Origin: Saprospiraceae bacterium | Lineage (GTDB): Bacteria; Bacteroidota; Bacteroidia; Chitinophagales; Saprospiraceae | Reading direction: 5' to 3' | DNA: 64,000 nt | Assembly (NCBI GenBank): GCA_020628855.1 | Contig: JAHDEL010000002.1 | Coordinates: forward strand, 1-64,000 | Shown: one piece after another, positions 28,501 to 37,089 of the stretch | Numbering within the stretch: position 1 is the first letter of the stretch | Layout: each line of letters opens with the position of its first letter | The notes under the pieces: generated by a model | Told to the model about the DNA's origin: nothing | The model's database searches: none | What the model saw: the letters and a program-made list of their open reading frames with translations, nothing else | Translations under genes and position numbers: made by a program

Positions 28501-29135
28501 CTGCAATATGTAGTAAAGTTTCGAATCTTCACAAGATCACCAGTCTCAGCATGGATCATCACATTAAAGTAGTCAGCAGAAGCTTTTACATCGAGATCCA
28601 TTGACCAAACAGGAACAATGGCATTACCATCCAAAATGTACTTTTTAATTAATACAATATCGCTATCTACAAAAGGAACATTAGTGGCAACATAAGCTCC
28701 ATCCTCAAGACTTGTCAATGTAATATCTTGAGATTTTGTTGGTTCACCTAGACGCTTAGCTGCTTCTGCAATAGCTTGCTTGCCAGTGATTCTGAATTTT
28801 TGGTCAGCAATTTTATCTTCAATGTTAGAGATAGCTGTACTTCCACTGATCTTAAAGTTGCCATCATTATACTGTAATACATTGACCATTGCATTATCAA
28901 TGACATGACCATTAACGGTCTGCCCAAAGTAATGGACAAAGCCAGCTTCTTGGCCTAGAGTTGCAGTATGTAAGTGAGTGATTTCAAGGACATCATTTTC
29001 TAAGAGGTCCAGTGATTTATATTGTTCGACCACATAAGACTTCGCCTTTTCGATTTGAGCTTGATCTTGTGCAGAGAGATTTGCTGTTATTAACAATATT
29101 GAAAACAGCGTAGTTGAAAGTAACTTTCTGATCAT
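25509..29135 (-). CDS. Secreted M36 (fungalysin-like) metalloprotease with T9SS sorting domain
   Basis: A 1208-aa exported zinc protease. Order: signal peptide (1-22), FTP-type propeptide (about 25-190), M36 catalytic region with an inserted PA domain (about 450-545), the zinc site AHEFGHG (HExxH, about 583-589) and the third ligand motif GEGWSDYF (about 620). Next come a DUF11-like beta-sandwich (about 815-895, with VVVTDEIPDGLAYSS) and a MAM/immune-inhibitor-A-like beta domain (about 915-1080). The type A T9SS sorting domain starts at VYPNPNDGQF (about 1128) and ends KIVINK. It probably degrades extracellular proteins after export and surface attachment. It is monocistronic, divergent from rlmB. 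Confidence 0.93.
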   Translation of the reverse strand: MIRKLLSTTLFSILLITANLSAQDQAQIEKAKSYVVEQYKSLDLLENDVLEITHLHTATLGQEAGFVHYFGQTVNGHVIDNAMVNVLQYNDGNFKISGSTAISNIEDKIADQKFRITGKQAIAEAAKRLGEPTKSQDITLTSLEDGAYVATNVPFVDSDIVLIKKYILDGNAIVPVWSMDLDVKASADYFNVMIHAETGDLVKIRNFTTYCSHEKGKHSDSCGHAHHKTDEVEQTMAAAAAGDGASYRVYAWPAESPLHGEHELVVDPSDEDASPFGWHDTNGAEGAEYTITRGNNAHAYEDRENNNSSVGNEPDGGDDLVFDFTHMQEAEPIFSLDAAVVNLFYTVNKMHDFAHFYGFNEGNGNFQSNNYGNGGAQNDFVRAEALDGSGTDNANFATPGDGGNGRMQMFLWNQGGDRLVSVEEPAAIAGFIEVGLASDDVEWAFDYADSPVEGELVLAYDSNFSGATQVCGPVENVSEVSGNIALVDRGSCFFIEKAANAEAAGATACVICNVEGVNGGTGEELLTMAAGEGFTTTIPTVFMAKSSCDLIRSQMAAGETVILKIEERETSGPSQLDASFDNAVIAHEFGHGISTRLTGGPGNSGCLFNIDTDGDGEADTGEQMGEGWSDYFALVTGTDADNTGADIRGMSPYVNGEDVNGRGIRVFPYSTDMTICPLTYSFIPNQSVPHGVGAVWCAMLWDMYWAFVDEYGFDPDYKNTESGNYKAIKLVMDGMMIQPCRPGFVDGRDAIFEADRMNFDGEHECLLWEVFARRGLGFYADQGDSMDHLDGFENFDPMPTCIKTLKVQKVATNVIKPGEMVEVEMYYANHTEETAMNVVVTDEIPDGLAYSSSTASVEPEVSGNVISWSFGDKETLSEESFTVTYVSDENTASKRLVYDPINDIDEFNSNTGEGHWEVGFENIEGVNIFQAVTIYPNSGDKSWWVESVSTESDQYLDYHNLEVTGEFPVLRIWQAHNTEFRVDGGFILISTDNGNTFQFVDDKWLYNGYNSELQYGTFAIPSLFAFSGDEREYYDSYLDLSDFAGQNITVRFRWGSDANTSPPADNSFLAGWYIDDFELLDLKMYEARACIDADNADGVCAVINRTIVDTGLELSSTSDLDASGTALEVYPNPNDGQFTVAINEADRSLNYQIGLYTMQGRLIQNIQVNKGQTQIFETLDARGLSNGMYMLQVSSKNGIITDKIVINK

Positions 29136-29278
29136 TTGGATTTAATTTTTAGTGCGCTCCGAATATACAATATCTCTTAATTAATAATTAGATACTTTTA
29201 CCCGAAAGAATGTAGTTTCGACCATTTATAGAGTTTCATCTATCAAATAGTTGTATTACATGTATTCTAGAAGACACT

Positions 29279-30022
29279 ATGAAGATCAAGGATAATTTTA
29301 TCACAGGAAGAAAGCCCATACTTGACTTAGTCCAATCTGATGAACATGTTGAAAGAGTATGGCTGGATAAGCAGGTGCGTGGAGAGTTCGAAAAAGAGCT
29401 GAGATTTTTCTGTCGGCAGAAAGGAGTCCATCTCCAAGCAGTCCCCAAGCAAAAACTCAATGAACTCGTTAAATCATCTACTCATCAAGGCGTTGTTGCG
29501 CTAATTAGTCCTATTCAATTCTATGCTGTTGAGGACATCTTGCAACATAGCTATGACAGAGGTGTTTCAGCAAAGTTTTTAGCCTTAGATGGCATTGAAG
29601 ACACTCGTAATCTTGGTGCTCTAGCACGAACAGCCCTATGGTTTGGTTTTGATGCACTCATAGTCCCAATTAAAGGTACGGCTGGCATCCATGCTGGCAC
29701 ATTAAAATCTTCTGCGGGTGCCTTAATGCAAATCAAAGTGTGCAAAAGTCCACAACTTTCAAAATCTTTAGAATTACTTAAAAACTCTGGTTCTTATATA
29801 ATTGGTACTGACGGCTCAGGTGAGCCCCTCCAAAATGTCAAAATTCCCGACCAACCTTTCACCATTATCATGGGAAATGAAGAAAAAGGGATGTCAGTAG
29901 CTTCAAGAAAGCAATGTGATAGTATCGTCAGTATATCTGGGAGTGGAGCATTCGAATCATTGAATGTCTCAGTGGCCGCTGGTATAATCCTGCATCACTT
30001 TTTCGAACCCATGGCTGATTGA
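29279..30022 (+). CDS. rlmB: SpoU-family rRNA 2'-O-methyltransferase (RlmB)
   Basis: A 247-aa SPOUT methyltransferase, expected to methylate the ribose of G2251 in 23S rRNA using S-adenosylmethionine. An N-terminal substrate-binding domain (KIKDNFITGRKPILDLV) is followed by the three SpoU motifs: DGIEDTRNLGALARTA (about 103-118), IIMGNEEKGMS (about 196-206) and SLNVSVAAGIILHH (about 226-239). These form the knotted cofactor site. Its end overlaps the convergent batD gene by 28 bp. Assignment to RlmB rather than another SpoU member rests on length and the N-terminal domain. Confidence 0.9.
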   Translation: MKIKDNFITGRKPILDLVQSDEHVERVWLDKQVRGEFEKELRFFCRQKGVHLQAVPKQKLNELVKSSTHQGVVALISPIQFYAVEDILQHSYDRGVSAKFLALDGIEDTRNLGALARTALWFGFDALIVPIKGTAGIHAGTLKSSAGALMQIKVCKSPQLSKSLELLKNSGSYIIGTDGSGEPLQNVKIPDQPFTIIMGNEEKGMSVASRKQCDSIVSISGSGAFESLNVSVAAGIILHHFFEPMAD

Positions 30023-31722
30023 TCTATAACCTGTTGATCTATTGCAGTAATTATATCAACTATTAGGTCATACATCTTCTGAGAATTCTCATCACTCATC
30101 CCAGCATAAATTGACATTTGTGCCTTATTCTGGAAAGATTCTACTTTTTCTATAGTACCATTGTCAATAGTATTTTCAGTAAGGAGAGTAAGTATTTCTT
30201 GTTCGGTAAATTGACGCTCCTTATTATCGAATTTCTGAGTAATATAGGCATTCAATTTAGTGCTCATTACTTCGATTCTCAGCTTGTTTTCTCCAGGAGG
30301 CAATGCCTTAAGTTCTGCATCAAGTTGATTCAGGACTTGCAATCTTGCTTTCTTCTTCCTTTGGAAATCTAAATCAAAGGCGCCTGATTTGACTAACTTT
30401 TGTCTATAAAAAAACAATCCTGGAATGATTGCTGCTATCAAACCGAGTAAGAGAAAGTACAATGAAGAACCAAAAAACATTGGCTTAGACTCTCTCAGTC
30501 TAGTTTTTGTTGCTAAAGGACTAAGCTCTATTTTTTCTTCAACTTCTATGGGTTTATTAGCAACACCTGTTCCTTGTCTTACATTAAAGTTGAGTCTGCG
30601 AGCTTTTAAAGTGATGTATTTATTGCTGTCTGGGTCAAGATAAGTTAGCTCAGGTGTGATAAAGTATCTGCCAGACTTTTGGGCTACAATAAGATATTCA
30701 AATTCTTTGGTGTGTCTAAGCCTGTCTCCGACTTGATTACTCTCATCTCTAACTACATTAGGATCATAAAGTTCGAGTCCTTCCGGCAGATCAAACTCTG
30801 GAGGATTAACATATTTAGGATCACCATCTCCATTCACCTTCATAGATATGGCAATGGCATCATCGGTAGTTAGACTCCTTGTATTACTCACAGCTTGTAT
30901 ACTATAATTTCCCACAGCGCCTGAGAATGACTCCGGTTGATCTGGCAACATATCTGCTACTGTAATGGTCATCCCTTCTGCTCGAACTGTACGATTATCT
31001 AGAGTTTGGAAAAACCCACGCCGCTGGCCTGTAGAAATCCCAAGTGTAACATTGACATCTGGAATTTGATAGGTTCCCACTCTTTGTGGGAATAATGCCA
31101 CTCTTTTTAATGGTTTGACGTAATATTCTACACCATTAATGATGTCTCTTTCATACTGCCTTGGCACGTTCAGATCTTGCTTAAAAAACCCATCATATTC
31201 TGATTCATTGAGAACATTATACTGTCTCACATCCAACTTAGTATAAAGCATATAATTCAATACAATCTGTTGGCCAACATAAGCTGTAGAATCAGAGGCA
31301 ACTATCTTGACGAAATACTGCTCTTGGGTTTCTTGCTTTTTATTGGGATTCCCTTTAACAACTTGTATGACAATGGGTGAAGAAGTGACTTTCTTGCCAT
31401 CAACAATCATACTTGCACTTCCTATCGTATAATTACCTACTTTTTCTGCTAGTAGCGTATATGTATATGATTGCGTGCTTGATCCTCTACCATTTGTATA
31501 AGACATAGAGGTAGAAACAGCAGGTCCACTTATCCTTCTGAAAGGATCGAATTTGGGAGGGCTGAAACTATTGCCTTCAGCATTTTCTAAGACAAACTCC
31601 ACTTTGACATAAGAACCTTGCAAGACTTTCTTAACATCTGACTTTGCATAGAACTTCTGTGCATCCAGAGATACACAAATAGTTAATAACACGACGATGA
31701 TTACGCTTTCTATAATTTTCAT
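29995..31722 (-). CDS. batD: BatD protein
   Basis: A 575-aa membrane-anchored protein of the Bacteroides aerotolerance family. After a signal peptide (to about 21), repeated beta domains span about 25-400 (for example LQGSYVKVEFVLENAEGNSF and VGQQIVLNYMLYTKL). One membrane helix lies at about 425-445 (SLYFLLLGLIAAIIPGLFF) and a helical cytoplasmic tail follows. Bat proteins are linked to oxidative-stress tolerance and envelope integrity, probably as a membrane complex with VWA and TPR partners. It is the last of four tightly packed genes; its start shares one base with the stop of the short BatD-like gene. Confidence 0.88.
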   Translation of the reverse strand: MKIIESVIIVVLLTICVSLDAQKFYAKSDVKKVLQGSYVKVEFVLENAEGNSFSPPKFDPFRRISGPAVSTSMSYTNGRGSSTQSYTYTLLAEKVGNYTIGSASMIVDGKKVTSSPIVIQVVKGNPNKKQETQEQYFVKIVASDSTAYVGQQIVLNYMLYTKLDVRQYNVLNESEYDGFFKQDLNVPRQYERDIINGVEYYVKPLKRVALFPQRVGTYQIPDVNVTLGISTGQRRGFFQTLDNRTVRAEGMTITVADMLPDQPESFSGAVGNYSIQAVSNTRSLTTDDAIAISMKVNGDGDPKYVNPPEFDLPEGLELYDPNVVRDESNQVGDRLRHTKEFEYLIVAQKSGRYFITPELTYLDPDSNKYITLKARRLNFNVRQGTGVANKPIEVEEKIELSPLATKTRLRESKPMFFGSSLYFLLLGLIAAIIPGLFFYRQKLVKSGAFDLDFQRKKKARLQVLNQLDAELKALPPGENKLRIEVMSTKLNAYITQKFDNKERQFTEQEILTLLTENTIDNGTIEKVESFQNKAQMSIYAGMSDENSQKMYDLIVDIITAIDQQVIDQSAMGSKK

Positions 31723-32249
31723 TAAATGCGCTTCAATGTTCTTTTTGATGGTTGTTGTTTTGGGCTTTCACTTTGCTTATACTCTCTGGGAACAAAGAAA
31801 TCGAATTGTTGCATCATTGAATCAAGACTCCAATTCCACTGTTCTTTAGGCTCATCAACAGGTTGCTTTCTATTCTCAGGATTAGGAAACACATTGATCT
31901 CTAACGGCATAGTTTCTTCTTCCGTACCGTCGTTAAATATGATATTCGAAGGAGGAATAAAAAAGCTTCCAACAGCTGTGGGCTTCAGCAAATAGCTATG
32001 TGTACTCGTTTGTGTAACCTCCCCATTTATCATAGTCATTGAGTTAGATATATTGGGCCCAGAAGCTACAGCAATTGCATCGGGCAAAGCAAGCTCAACT
32101 GCTTCAATCTGCTTAAGATCACTCGATATGGTATATCTCAGTACATTGCCAATCAAGATGCTATCATTGCTAATGACTGCCTTCTGCCCTACTGCAGATA
32201 ATGCACAAAGCAGAATAATGCATTGTATGACTAACACTCCTAGACGCAT
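31722..32249 (-). CDS. Short BatD-like protein
   Basis: A 175-aa exported protein resembling only the first beta domain of BatD. The segment SNSMTMINGEVTQTSTHSYLLKPTAVGSFFIPPSNI aligns in layout with the BatD stretch STSMSYTNGRGSSTQSYTY and following residues (the longer strings are at about residues 68-103). It has a signal peptide (to about residue 22) but no C-terminal membrane helix, so it is probably periplasmic. It abuts batC (no gap) and overlaps batD by one base. It could be a duplicated, trimmed BatD that caps or regulates the complex; that is inference. Confidence 0.7.
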   Translation of the reverse strand: MRLGVLVIQCIILLCALSAVGQKAVISNDSILIGNVLRYTISSDLKQIEAVELALPDAIAVASGPNISNSMTMINGEVTQTSTHSYLLKPTAVGSFFIPPSNIIFNDGTEEETMPLEINVFPNPENRKQPVDEPKEQWNWSLDSMMQQFDFFVPREYKQSESPKQQPSKRTLKRI

Positions 32250-33053
32250 CTACCAATCCTTATCTGTTTTCTTCCTATCTGTATTAAATTTCTTCAACTT
32301 CTCCTGCACTTTAGCTTCTTCATCTTGAATAATTTGTAGCAATTTCATTGCATCAAGACTGTCCAAAGACTGTTTTTCTAAACGACTGGAATCCATAGCT
32401 GCAGACTGACTATCATCTTGCTGATCAGTGCTGTCCTGTTTCTCTTCATTTTGCTCCTCTTCTTGTTCGTTCTGCTCTTGCTGTTCTTGTTGCTCGTTTT
32501 GATTTTGGTTCTCTTGTTGTTCTGAATCTTCTTGTTCTTGTTGCTCTTGATCTTGCTGCTGATCTTGTTGATCCTGTTGCTGTTGCTGTTGTTGTTGATC
32601 TTGCTGTTGCTCTTGAGCTTGTTTGAGTATTTCTTTTGCTATGAGCAAATTATACTTGGTTTGGTCATAGTCTGGGTTGAGCTTAATAGCTTCCTTATAA
32701 AATAAGATGGCATCCTGAATCTTCTGGCTATAGAGATACGCATTTCCTAGGTTGTGCATAGCCAGAGCTTTGTCAGTCTTTGTCTCTGAATAGGTGACTG
32801 CCCTATTAAATTGCTCAGCTGCTTCTTCGAATCTCTCTTGTTTATAGAGTGCATTACCGAGGTTGTATATTGCTTTAAAGTTGATTTCTTCATTTTGTGC
32901 TTTTCGATAATGGGCTTCTGCATCATTGAAGAGGCTATCTCTATAAAGCTTGTCTCCTTGCATCAGGTTCTTATGTACTGTCTGGCCATTTGCTGTAAAG
33001 CAGACCAGCATTATACCACAAATCAAAGTCAAAGACGATGCTAATAGATTCAT
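32250..33053 (-). CDS. batC: BatC-like TPR protein with Gln/Glu-rich tract
   Basis: A 267-aa exported protein with a signal peptide (to about 24). Three TPR units follow at about 30-140 (AIYNLGNALYKQERFEEAAEQF, ALAMHNLGNAYLYSQKIQDAI). A striking low-complexity tract (about 145-205) is made almost only of Gln, Glu, Asp and Asn, with runs such as QQQQQQQQ. A charged helical tail closes it. The position after the VWA gene fits BatC/BatE-type partners in aerotolerance clusters. The tract is encoded by near-repetitive codons (about 32435-32620) and may vary in length between strains. Confidence 0.82.
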   Translation of the reverse strand: MNLLASSLTLICGIMLVCFTANGQTVHKNLMQGDKLYRDSLFNDAEAHYRKAQNEEINFKAIYNLGNALYKQERFEEAAEQFNRAVTYSETKTDKALAMHNLGNAYLYSQKIQDAILFYKEAIKLNPDYDQTKYNLLIAKEILKQAQEQQQDQQQQQQQQDQQDQQQDQEQQEQEDSEQQENQNQNEQQEQQEQNEQEEEQNEEKQDSTDQQDDSQSAAMDSSRLEKQSLDSLDAMKLLQIIQDEEAKVQEKLKKFNTDRKKTDKDW

Positions 33054-33054
33054 A

Positions 33055-34065
33055 TTACGAAGTTAATCTTGCTTGATAAGATTGTCTGTTAACGAAATAT
33101 AAAATAAACAAAATCAAGGCTACGGCCAGAAAATACTGAAAGTAGCTTTGATAATCTGTGAATGAACTTTGTTGAATTTCTTTCTTCTCCATTTTGGAAA
33201 TAGCAGATTTGATATCTCCTACAATATTGTTTGACTGACTGAGAAAATATGCTTTTCCATTGCCGGCTTCGGCGAGTTCTTGGATCATTGACTTATTTAA
33301 TGCAGTTTTGACAGGATTCCCGTTCTTATCAGCTTTGAATTGAGTACGACCATTCACAGTTACAGGAATTAATTCTCCCTCTGTTGTACCTACACCAATA
33401 GTGAAAATGAACATTCCCTTATTCGCTGCCAGCTTTGCTTGCTCCAATGCTTCGGAGTCATGATTCTCACCGTCTGTAATAATTATAAGCGCTTTTTGAT
33501 AAGGATCATCCTCACTGAAAATTGATGACGCAAGCTCTATCGCATCGGCAATAGCAGTTCCTTGTGTCCCTGCTTGATTTGGATTTGCACTTTTAGCAAA
33601 GATTTCGGCAGCAGCATAATCAGATGTCAAAGGCATTTGCAAGTAGGCATTGCCTGCAAAAGAAATCAGTCCAATGCGTTCACCTTTCAATGATACAATC
33701 AGCCTTTCGGCAAATTTTTTTGCTCGCTCCATTCTATTAGGCAAGATGTCCTTTGCTAACATTGACTCAGAAATATCAAGTGCTATGACAATATCTGAAG
33801 CTTTGGCCTTAACACGCTGTTGTTTTCTTCCCCACTGAGGATTAGCAAGTGTAATCAACCCAAAGACCATCCCAAATGTGAATAGTCCAAATCTGAGCCA
33901 TGGTATTTTCTTAATGTTGGGTATAGTGAGCCTCTCAAGCAAATTTGTATCGGCCAGTCTATCCAAGCTCTTATGACGCCACTTCTGGAGAAAGTAGAAT
34001 ATTGGAATAAGAACCAAGAGTAATGGCAGTAAAAAAATGTAAATGATTTCTTGAAATTGGAACAT
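33055..34065 (-). CDS. batB: BatB-like VWA-domain membrane protein
   Basis: A 336-aa protein with two N-terminal membrane helices (about 8-24 and 58-77), a von Willebrand A domain and a C-terminal helix (about 308-326). The MIDAS metal site is visible: DISES (about 95-99), the Thr region in TQGTAIADAIE, and ITDGENHD (about 195-202). Length and topology match BatA/BatB. It heads the four-gene Bat cluster under a clear promoter. The usual MoxR ATPase, DUF58 protein and second VWA protein are not beside it. Confidence 0.88.
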   Translation of the reverse strand: MFQFQEIIYIFLLPLLLVLIPIFYFLQKWRHKSLDRLADTNLLERLTIPNIKKIPWLRFGLFTFGMVFGLITLANPQWGRKQQRVKAKASDIVIALDISESMLAKDILPNRMERAKKFAERLIVSLKGERIGLISFAGNAYLQMPLTSDYAAAEIFAKSANPNQAGTQGTAIADAIELASSIFSEDDPYQKALIIITDGENHDSEALEQAKLAANKGMFIFTIGVGTTEGELIPVTVNGRTQFKADKNGNPVKTALNKSMIQELAEAGNGKAYFLSQSNNIVGDIKSAISKMEKKEIQQSSFTDYQSYFQYFLAVALILFILYFVNRQSYQARLTS

Positions 34066-34407
34066 ACTACACTAATAGACTGCAAAGGTACAATCTGCAA
34101 GAAATGGAACAACTATATCGATAAAAAAAGGTTGACCTCGATGAAGATCAACCCGTATTTCACTGGAAGTTGGAAGTTTCATTATCGCTAATACCCTATA
34201 ATGAATGGCGTCATCCGCTCTTTCCAGTATTACAACTTAACTTGTAATAACTAAATCAATTGGTAAAGTTATATTATGTGGAGGTAAAGAATTCGCTAAG
34301 TGATACATCTTGCACATTTTTGTCATTAATGTGTTGAATTCTGTCAAAATGATGTAGGTTGAGAATTGTTAACATCCCTTCAGAATAGCTAAAATTCTGC
34401 TTTTCAA
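34066..34407. other. 342-bp gap between the LytTR gene and batB
   Basis: Besides the batB promoter, this gap holds a hairpin at 34130-34153 (ggttga/tcaacc core), followed on the minus strand by a T-run (34123-34129). That could be a weak terminator for the upstream LytTR transcript. A 7-bp perfect inverted repeat (attacaa/ttgtaat, 34229-34248) and a 6-bp one (cagaat/attctg, 34381-34399) lie closer to the LytTR stop. I see no coding region. Confidence 0.5.
34083..34112 (-). promoter_or_regulatory. Promoter of the Bat cluster
   Basis: On the minus strand, TTG (34110-34112), exactly 19 bases, then TACCTTTG (34083-34090) give a textbook Bacteroidota promoter. The -7 box ends 17 bp before the batB ATG, so the leader would be about 10 nt. 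Confidence 0.75.
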
Positions 34408-35103
34408 CTAGATGAAGTGGAATTGATCGAGAAGATCTTTTTTATAGTTTCTGCTGAAAGGCAAGGTGTGTTCTTCAAGCTCAACAACATTCTCTACAGG
34501 AATGATTGTCTTCACTTTATTGAGGTTAATAATATAACTACCATGAATTCTTAGAAAGTTGGAAGGAAGTACTTTAAGTAAGCCGATAATGGTTGCTCTA
34601 ACACTATACTTATGTTTTCCAACATAGACATTGCTGTACTTACCATCTGCTTCAAAGTAATCAATATCCAGTGTGTTCACTATTTCTAACTTATCTCCAA
34701 TTTTGACATAAAATTTATCTTGGATATCAACACTTTTAGTCTTTGTAGAATTTACTTGAAACTCAATAGCTTGTCGCAGCTCTAAAGGACTAAATCCTTT
34801 TTGTAGAAAAAGTACGGGTCTGACATTCTTGAATTTTTCATAGATCGCTTCCTTATAATAATTAGTAACAACTATGACACCTGTTGATGCAGGCAAATCC
34901 GAGTCAAGGATCACATCAATTGCTGACTTGTCTTTATCTAATGAAAAGTCAGTTATCAAAAGGTCACATTCTTCTTGAGTGAGTGAGGCAATGGCTTGAT
35001 CATATCCTATGCATGAGGTATACTGCGGATAGCCTAAATCATCCAATATTGTTTTCAAGAGCAGAAGGTCAGATGGTCTATCGTCTACAATGGTTATCCT
35101 CAT
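34408..35103 (-). CDS. LytTR-family response regulator
   Basis: A 231-aa two-component regulator. The receiver domain has the acidic pair VDD (about 7-9), the phospho-acceptor in LLITDFSL (Asp near 52) and the switch Lys in FLQKGF. A LytTR DNA-binding domain fills about 125-230 (KIGDKLEIVNTLDIDYFEA, then NFLRIHGSYIINL). I start at the ATG at 35103; one TTG codon upstream is also open. No histidine kinase is adjacent, so its partner is elsewhere. LytTR regulators often control surface or secretion functions; the target here is unknown. Confidence 0.88.
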   Translation of the reverse strand: MRITIVDDRPSDLLLLKTILDDLGYPQYTSCIGYDQAIASLTQEECDLLITDFSLDKDKSAIDVILDSDLPASTGVIVVTNYYKEAIYEKFKNVRPVLFLQKGFSPLELRQAIEFQVNSTKTKSVDIQDKFYVKIGDKLEIVNTLDIDYFEADGKYSNVYVGKHKYSVRATIIGLLKVLPSNFLRIHGSYIINLNKVKTIIPVENVVELEEHTLPFSRNYKKDLLDQFHFI

Positions 35104-35187
35104 CAACAGAAATTATGACTAAATATATAAACTAGCGATGAAACCTTATTGACGTAAAATCGACAATATTTATTCTTGGTATTATTT

Positions 35188-35226
35188 AACAAAAAAGCGG
35201 TTATCTCTAGTTGAGATAACCGCTTT
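35188..35226 (-). terminator. Terminator of the TPR gene
   Basis: A perfect 14-bp stem (aaagcggttatctc at 35194-35207 and its complement at 35213-35226, 5-nt loop) is followed on the minus strand by a T-rich run. It lies 48 bp past the TPR gene stop and isolates it from the LytTR gene. Confidence 0.85.
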
Positions 35227-35273
35227 GGTTCGGTTATTAAATTGAGTAATGCCTATAGCAATATCCTTTTGGT

Positions 35274-36737
35274 TCAGATATTATTCTTTGCGGCGATAAG
35301 CTCGCCTAAAAAGTATTTTATCATTGAGTTAATCTCAGTATTCAGCTTAAACTCAGGCTCTATTTCATACAGTAAACTGTGCTCATCTATGTCTTCCATC
35401 AAAGCCTCCTCTAAAACCTTGATTGCTTCTTGCCTCTTACCTTCGAAGTGCAATGCAGCAAATTCGCAGTATAAAAGAGCAGCGCTGTACGTTGAATTCT
35501 TCGCTTCATTCAATACGATGAAAGCTTTATCAAGGTCTCTAATCTTAAGCAAAAACACCACGTACTCAGTCCAATAGTTACCATCTTCAGGAGCCATTAA
35601 AGCTGCCTTGCGTAAGTATTGATCTGCTTTATTAAATGCACCAGTGATGTAATATGCTTTACCTAGTCCTAAGTAATAATCCTCTACTAGGTCTTCTATT
35701 GCGATCGCCTTATGATAAGCTTTGATTGCATTATTCCATTCATTATTATGTGCATAGCACTTCGCTAATATGAAATAGGATTCATCTGAATATGGATCCA
35801 GTTTGATAGACTTTAAGATCGTAGACTTTGCTTCTTCATACAATCCTAAGTTAAATTGACATTCGCTGATTTTAGTTAATAATTCGTCATCATAACCAAA
35901 TACCGCTGAGTACTCTGTATAAATCTCTAGAGCTTTAGCAAAATTCTGTGTCTGAAAACAAATATCAGCACAATCCATATATCCTACTGAGAACTGCTTA
36001 TTTACAATATAGCTGTACTCCAGAGCCTCTATTGCTTGATCATATTCTCCAATACATGACAATGCATGGCCCAAATTAAACCAACTCAAGTATGAGTACG
36101 GATTATCATCAATAAGTTTCTCATGGAATCGAATGCTATCTACATAGCGCTTAGAAAGTTCAACTGCTAGCCAGATTCTCTCTAAAGCCTCTTCGCAATT
36201 TGGCGCAATATTTAATGCCTTTGTTAGACATTCATACATTGCATCAAACTCTTGCGATGATTCTCTGATATGTGATTCGCAGATATAGACTTCGACTAAA
36301 TCGCTATTGTTAGTGATACTCTTTAGATAATGAATCAGTTTCTCTGCACTTTTTAAATCATTGTTACTAGCTAGTATTCTAGCTTTCAATATTTGGATTT
36401 CTAACTCGTAAGGAGCTATTTGCTCAGCTTTTTCAATATTAACCAGAGCCTTAGTAAAATTGCCAAGTTTATATAGAATACGAGATTTCAGAATGTAGAG
36501 ATCTGATCTGAAATTATACTGAGAAAGTGCAATATTGATAACGTTAATCGCTTTGTGATACATTAACTCATCTTCATAATAATGAATGAGTTTTTGCAAA
36601 GTTGATTCGTCCAGATAGGTATTCTGACCGTTGGCCAGCCCTTGTTCAAATGTAGAGACAATATTAATAAGCTTTTTGTCTCGCTTAGTTCTATTCTCCA
36701 TTGGTTTCTTTAATGCAGTGGGGGTTATCTTCCACAT
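35274..36737 (-). CDS. TPR-repeat protein
   Basis: A 487-aa protein made almost wholly of tetratricopeptide repeats, about a dozen from residue 40 to 470 (for example YSYLSWFNLGHALSCIGEYDQAIEALEYSY and LVEDYYLGLGKAYYITGAFNKADQYLRKAA; the longer segments lie at about 218-247 and 347-376). There is no signal peptide or membrane helix, so it is likely cytoplasmic and acts as a protein-binding scaffold. I place the start at the ATG at 36737; the frame is open to a TTG at 36752, and ATG 36701 is also possible. It is flanked by its own terminator. Confidence 0.75.
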   Translation of the reverse strand: MWKITPTALKKPMENRTKRDKKLINIVSTFEQGLANGQNTYLDESTLQKLIHYYEDELMYHKAINVINIALSQYNFRSDLYILKSRILYKLGNFTKALVNIEKAEQIAPYELEIQILKARILASNNDLKSAEKLIHYLKSITNNSDLVEVYICESHIRESSQEFDAMYECLTKALNIAPNCEEALERIWLAVELSKRYVDSIRFHEKLIDDNPYSYLSWFNLGHALSCIGEYDQAIEALEYSYIVNKQFSVGYMDCADICFQTQNFAKALEIYTEYSAVFGYDDELLTKISECQFNLGLYEEAKSTILKSIKLDPYSDESYFILAKCYAHNNEWNNAIKAYHKAIAIEDLVEDYYLGLGKAYYITGAFNKADQYLRKAALMAPEDGNYWTEYVVFLLKIRDLDKAFIVLNEAKNSTYSAALLYCEFAALHFEGKRQEAIKVLEEALMEDIDEHSLLYEIEPEFKLNTEINSMIKYFLGELIAAKNNI

Positions 36738-37089
36738 CGTAAATATAAACAAAACTCCATTAGACGAATCTTCATGAAGTTTTTTTTTGCCAGAAAATTG
36801 TTAATAATATAGAGAATGGAAAATATCTATAACTTGTTGTATTACAGATACTTACAACACAGACCTGAATTGATTAACTTCTAATGCACTCTGAATCATC
36901 AGGTAACATATAGCATAATCACATCAACTAATAGGTGAAATTATCCCTTTTTTGATAGTCCTCTTATGAGTAAAAATTTGAATGTTCAAGTTGTGTCAAG
37001 CGTTAATTAGCTGACAAATACCAAGAACTCGTCAGTTAAGACTTTATTAGCACTTTATATTTGTTCTATCTTAGAGTAAAAGATATACG
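36738..37089. other. 352-bp divergent gap
   Basis: This stretch separates the leftward TPR gene from the rightward Reeler-like gene. It is AT-rich, with a T9 run near 36781. Close to the right end, a 9-bp hairpin with one G-T pair (TTAGCTGAC/GTCAGTTAA, about 37007-37040) precedes the -7 element of the rightward gene. I see no open frame with coding character. Confidence 0.4.
37056..37063 (+). promoter_or_regulatory. Candidate -7 element for the Reeler-like gene
   Basis: TATATTTG matches TAnnTTTG, 26 bp before the ATG at 37090. No clean TTG is at the -33 distance. The hairpin noted just upstream overlaps where a -33 element or operator would lie. Confidence 0.45.
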
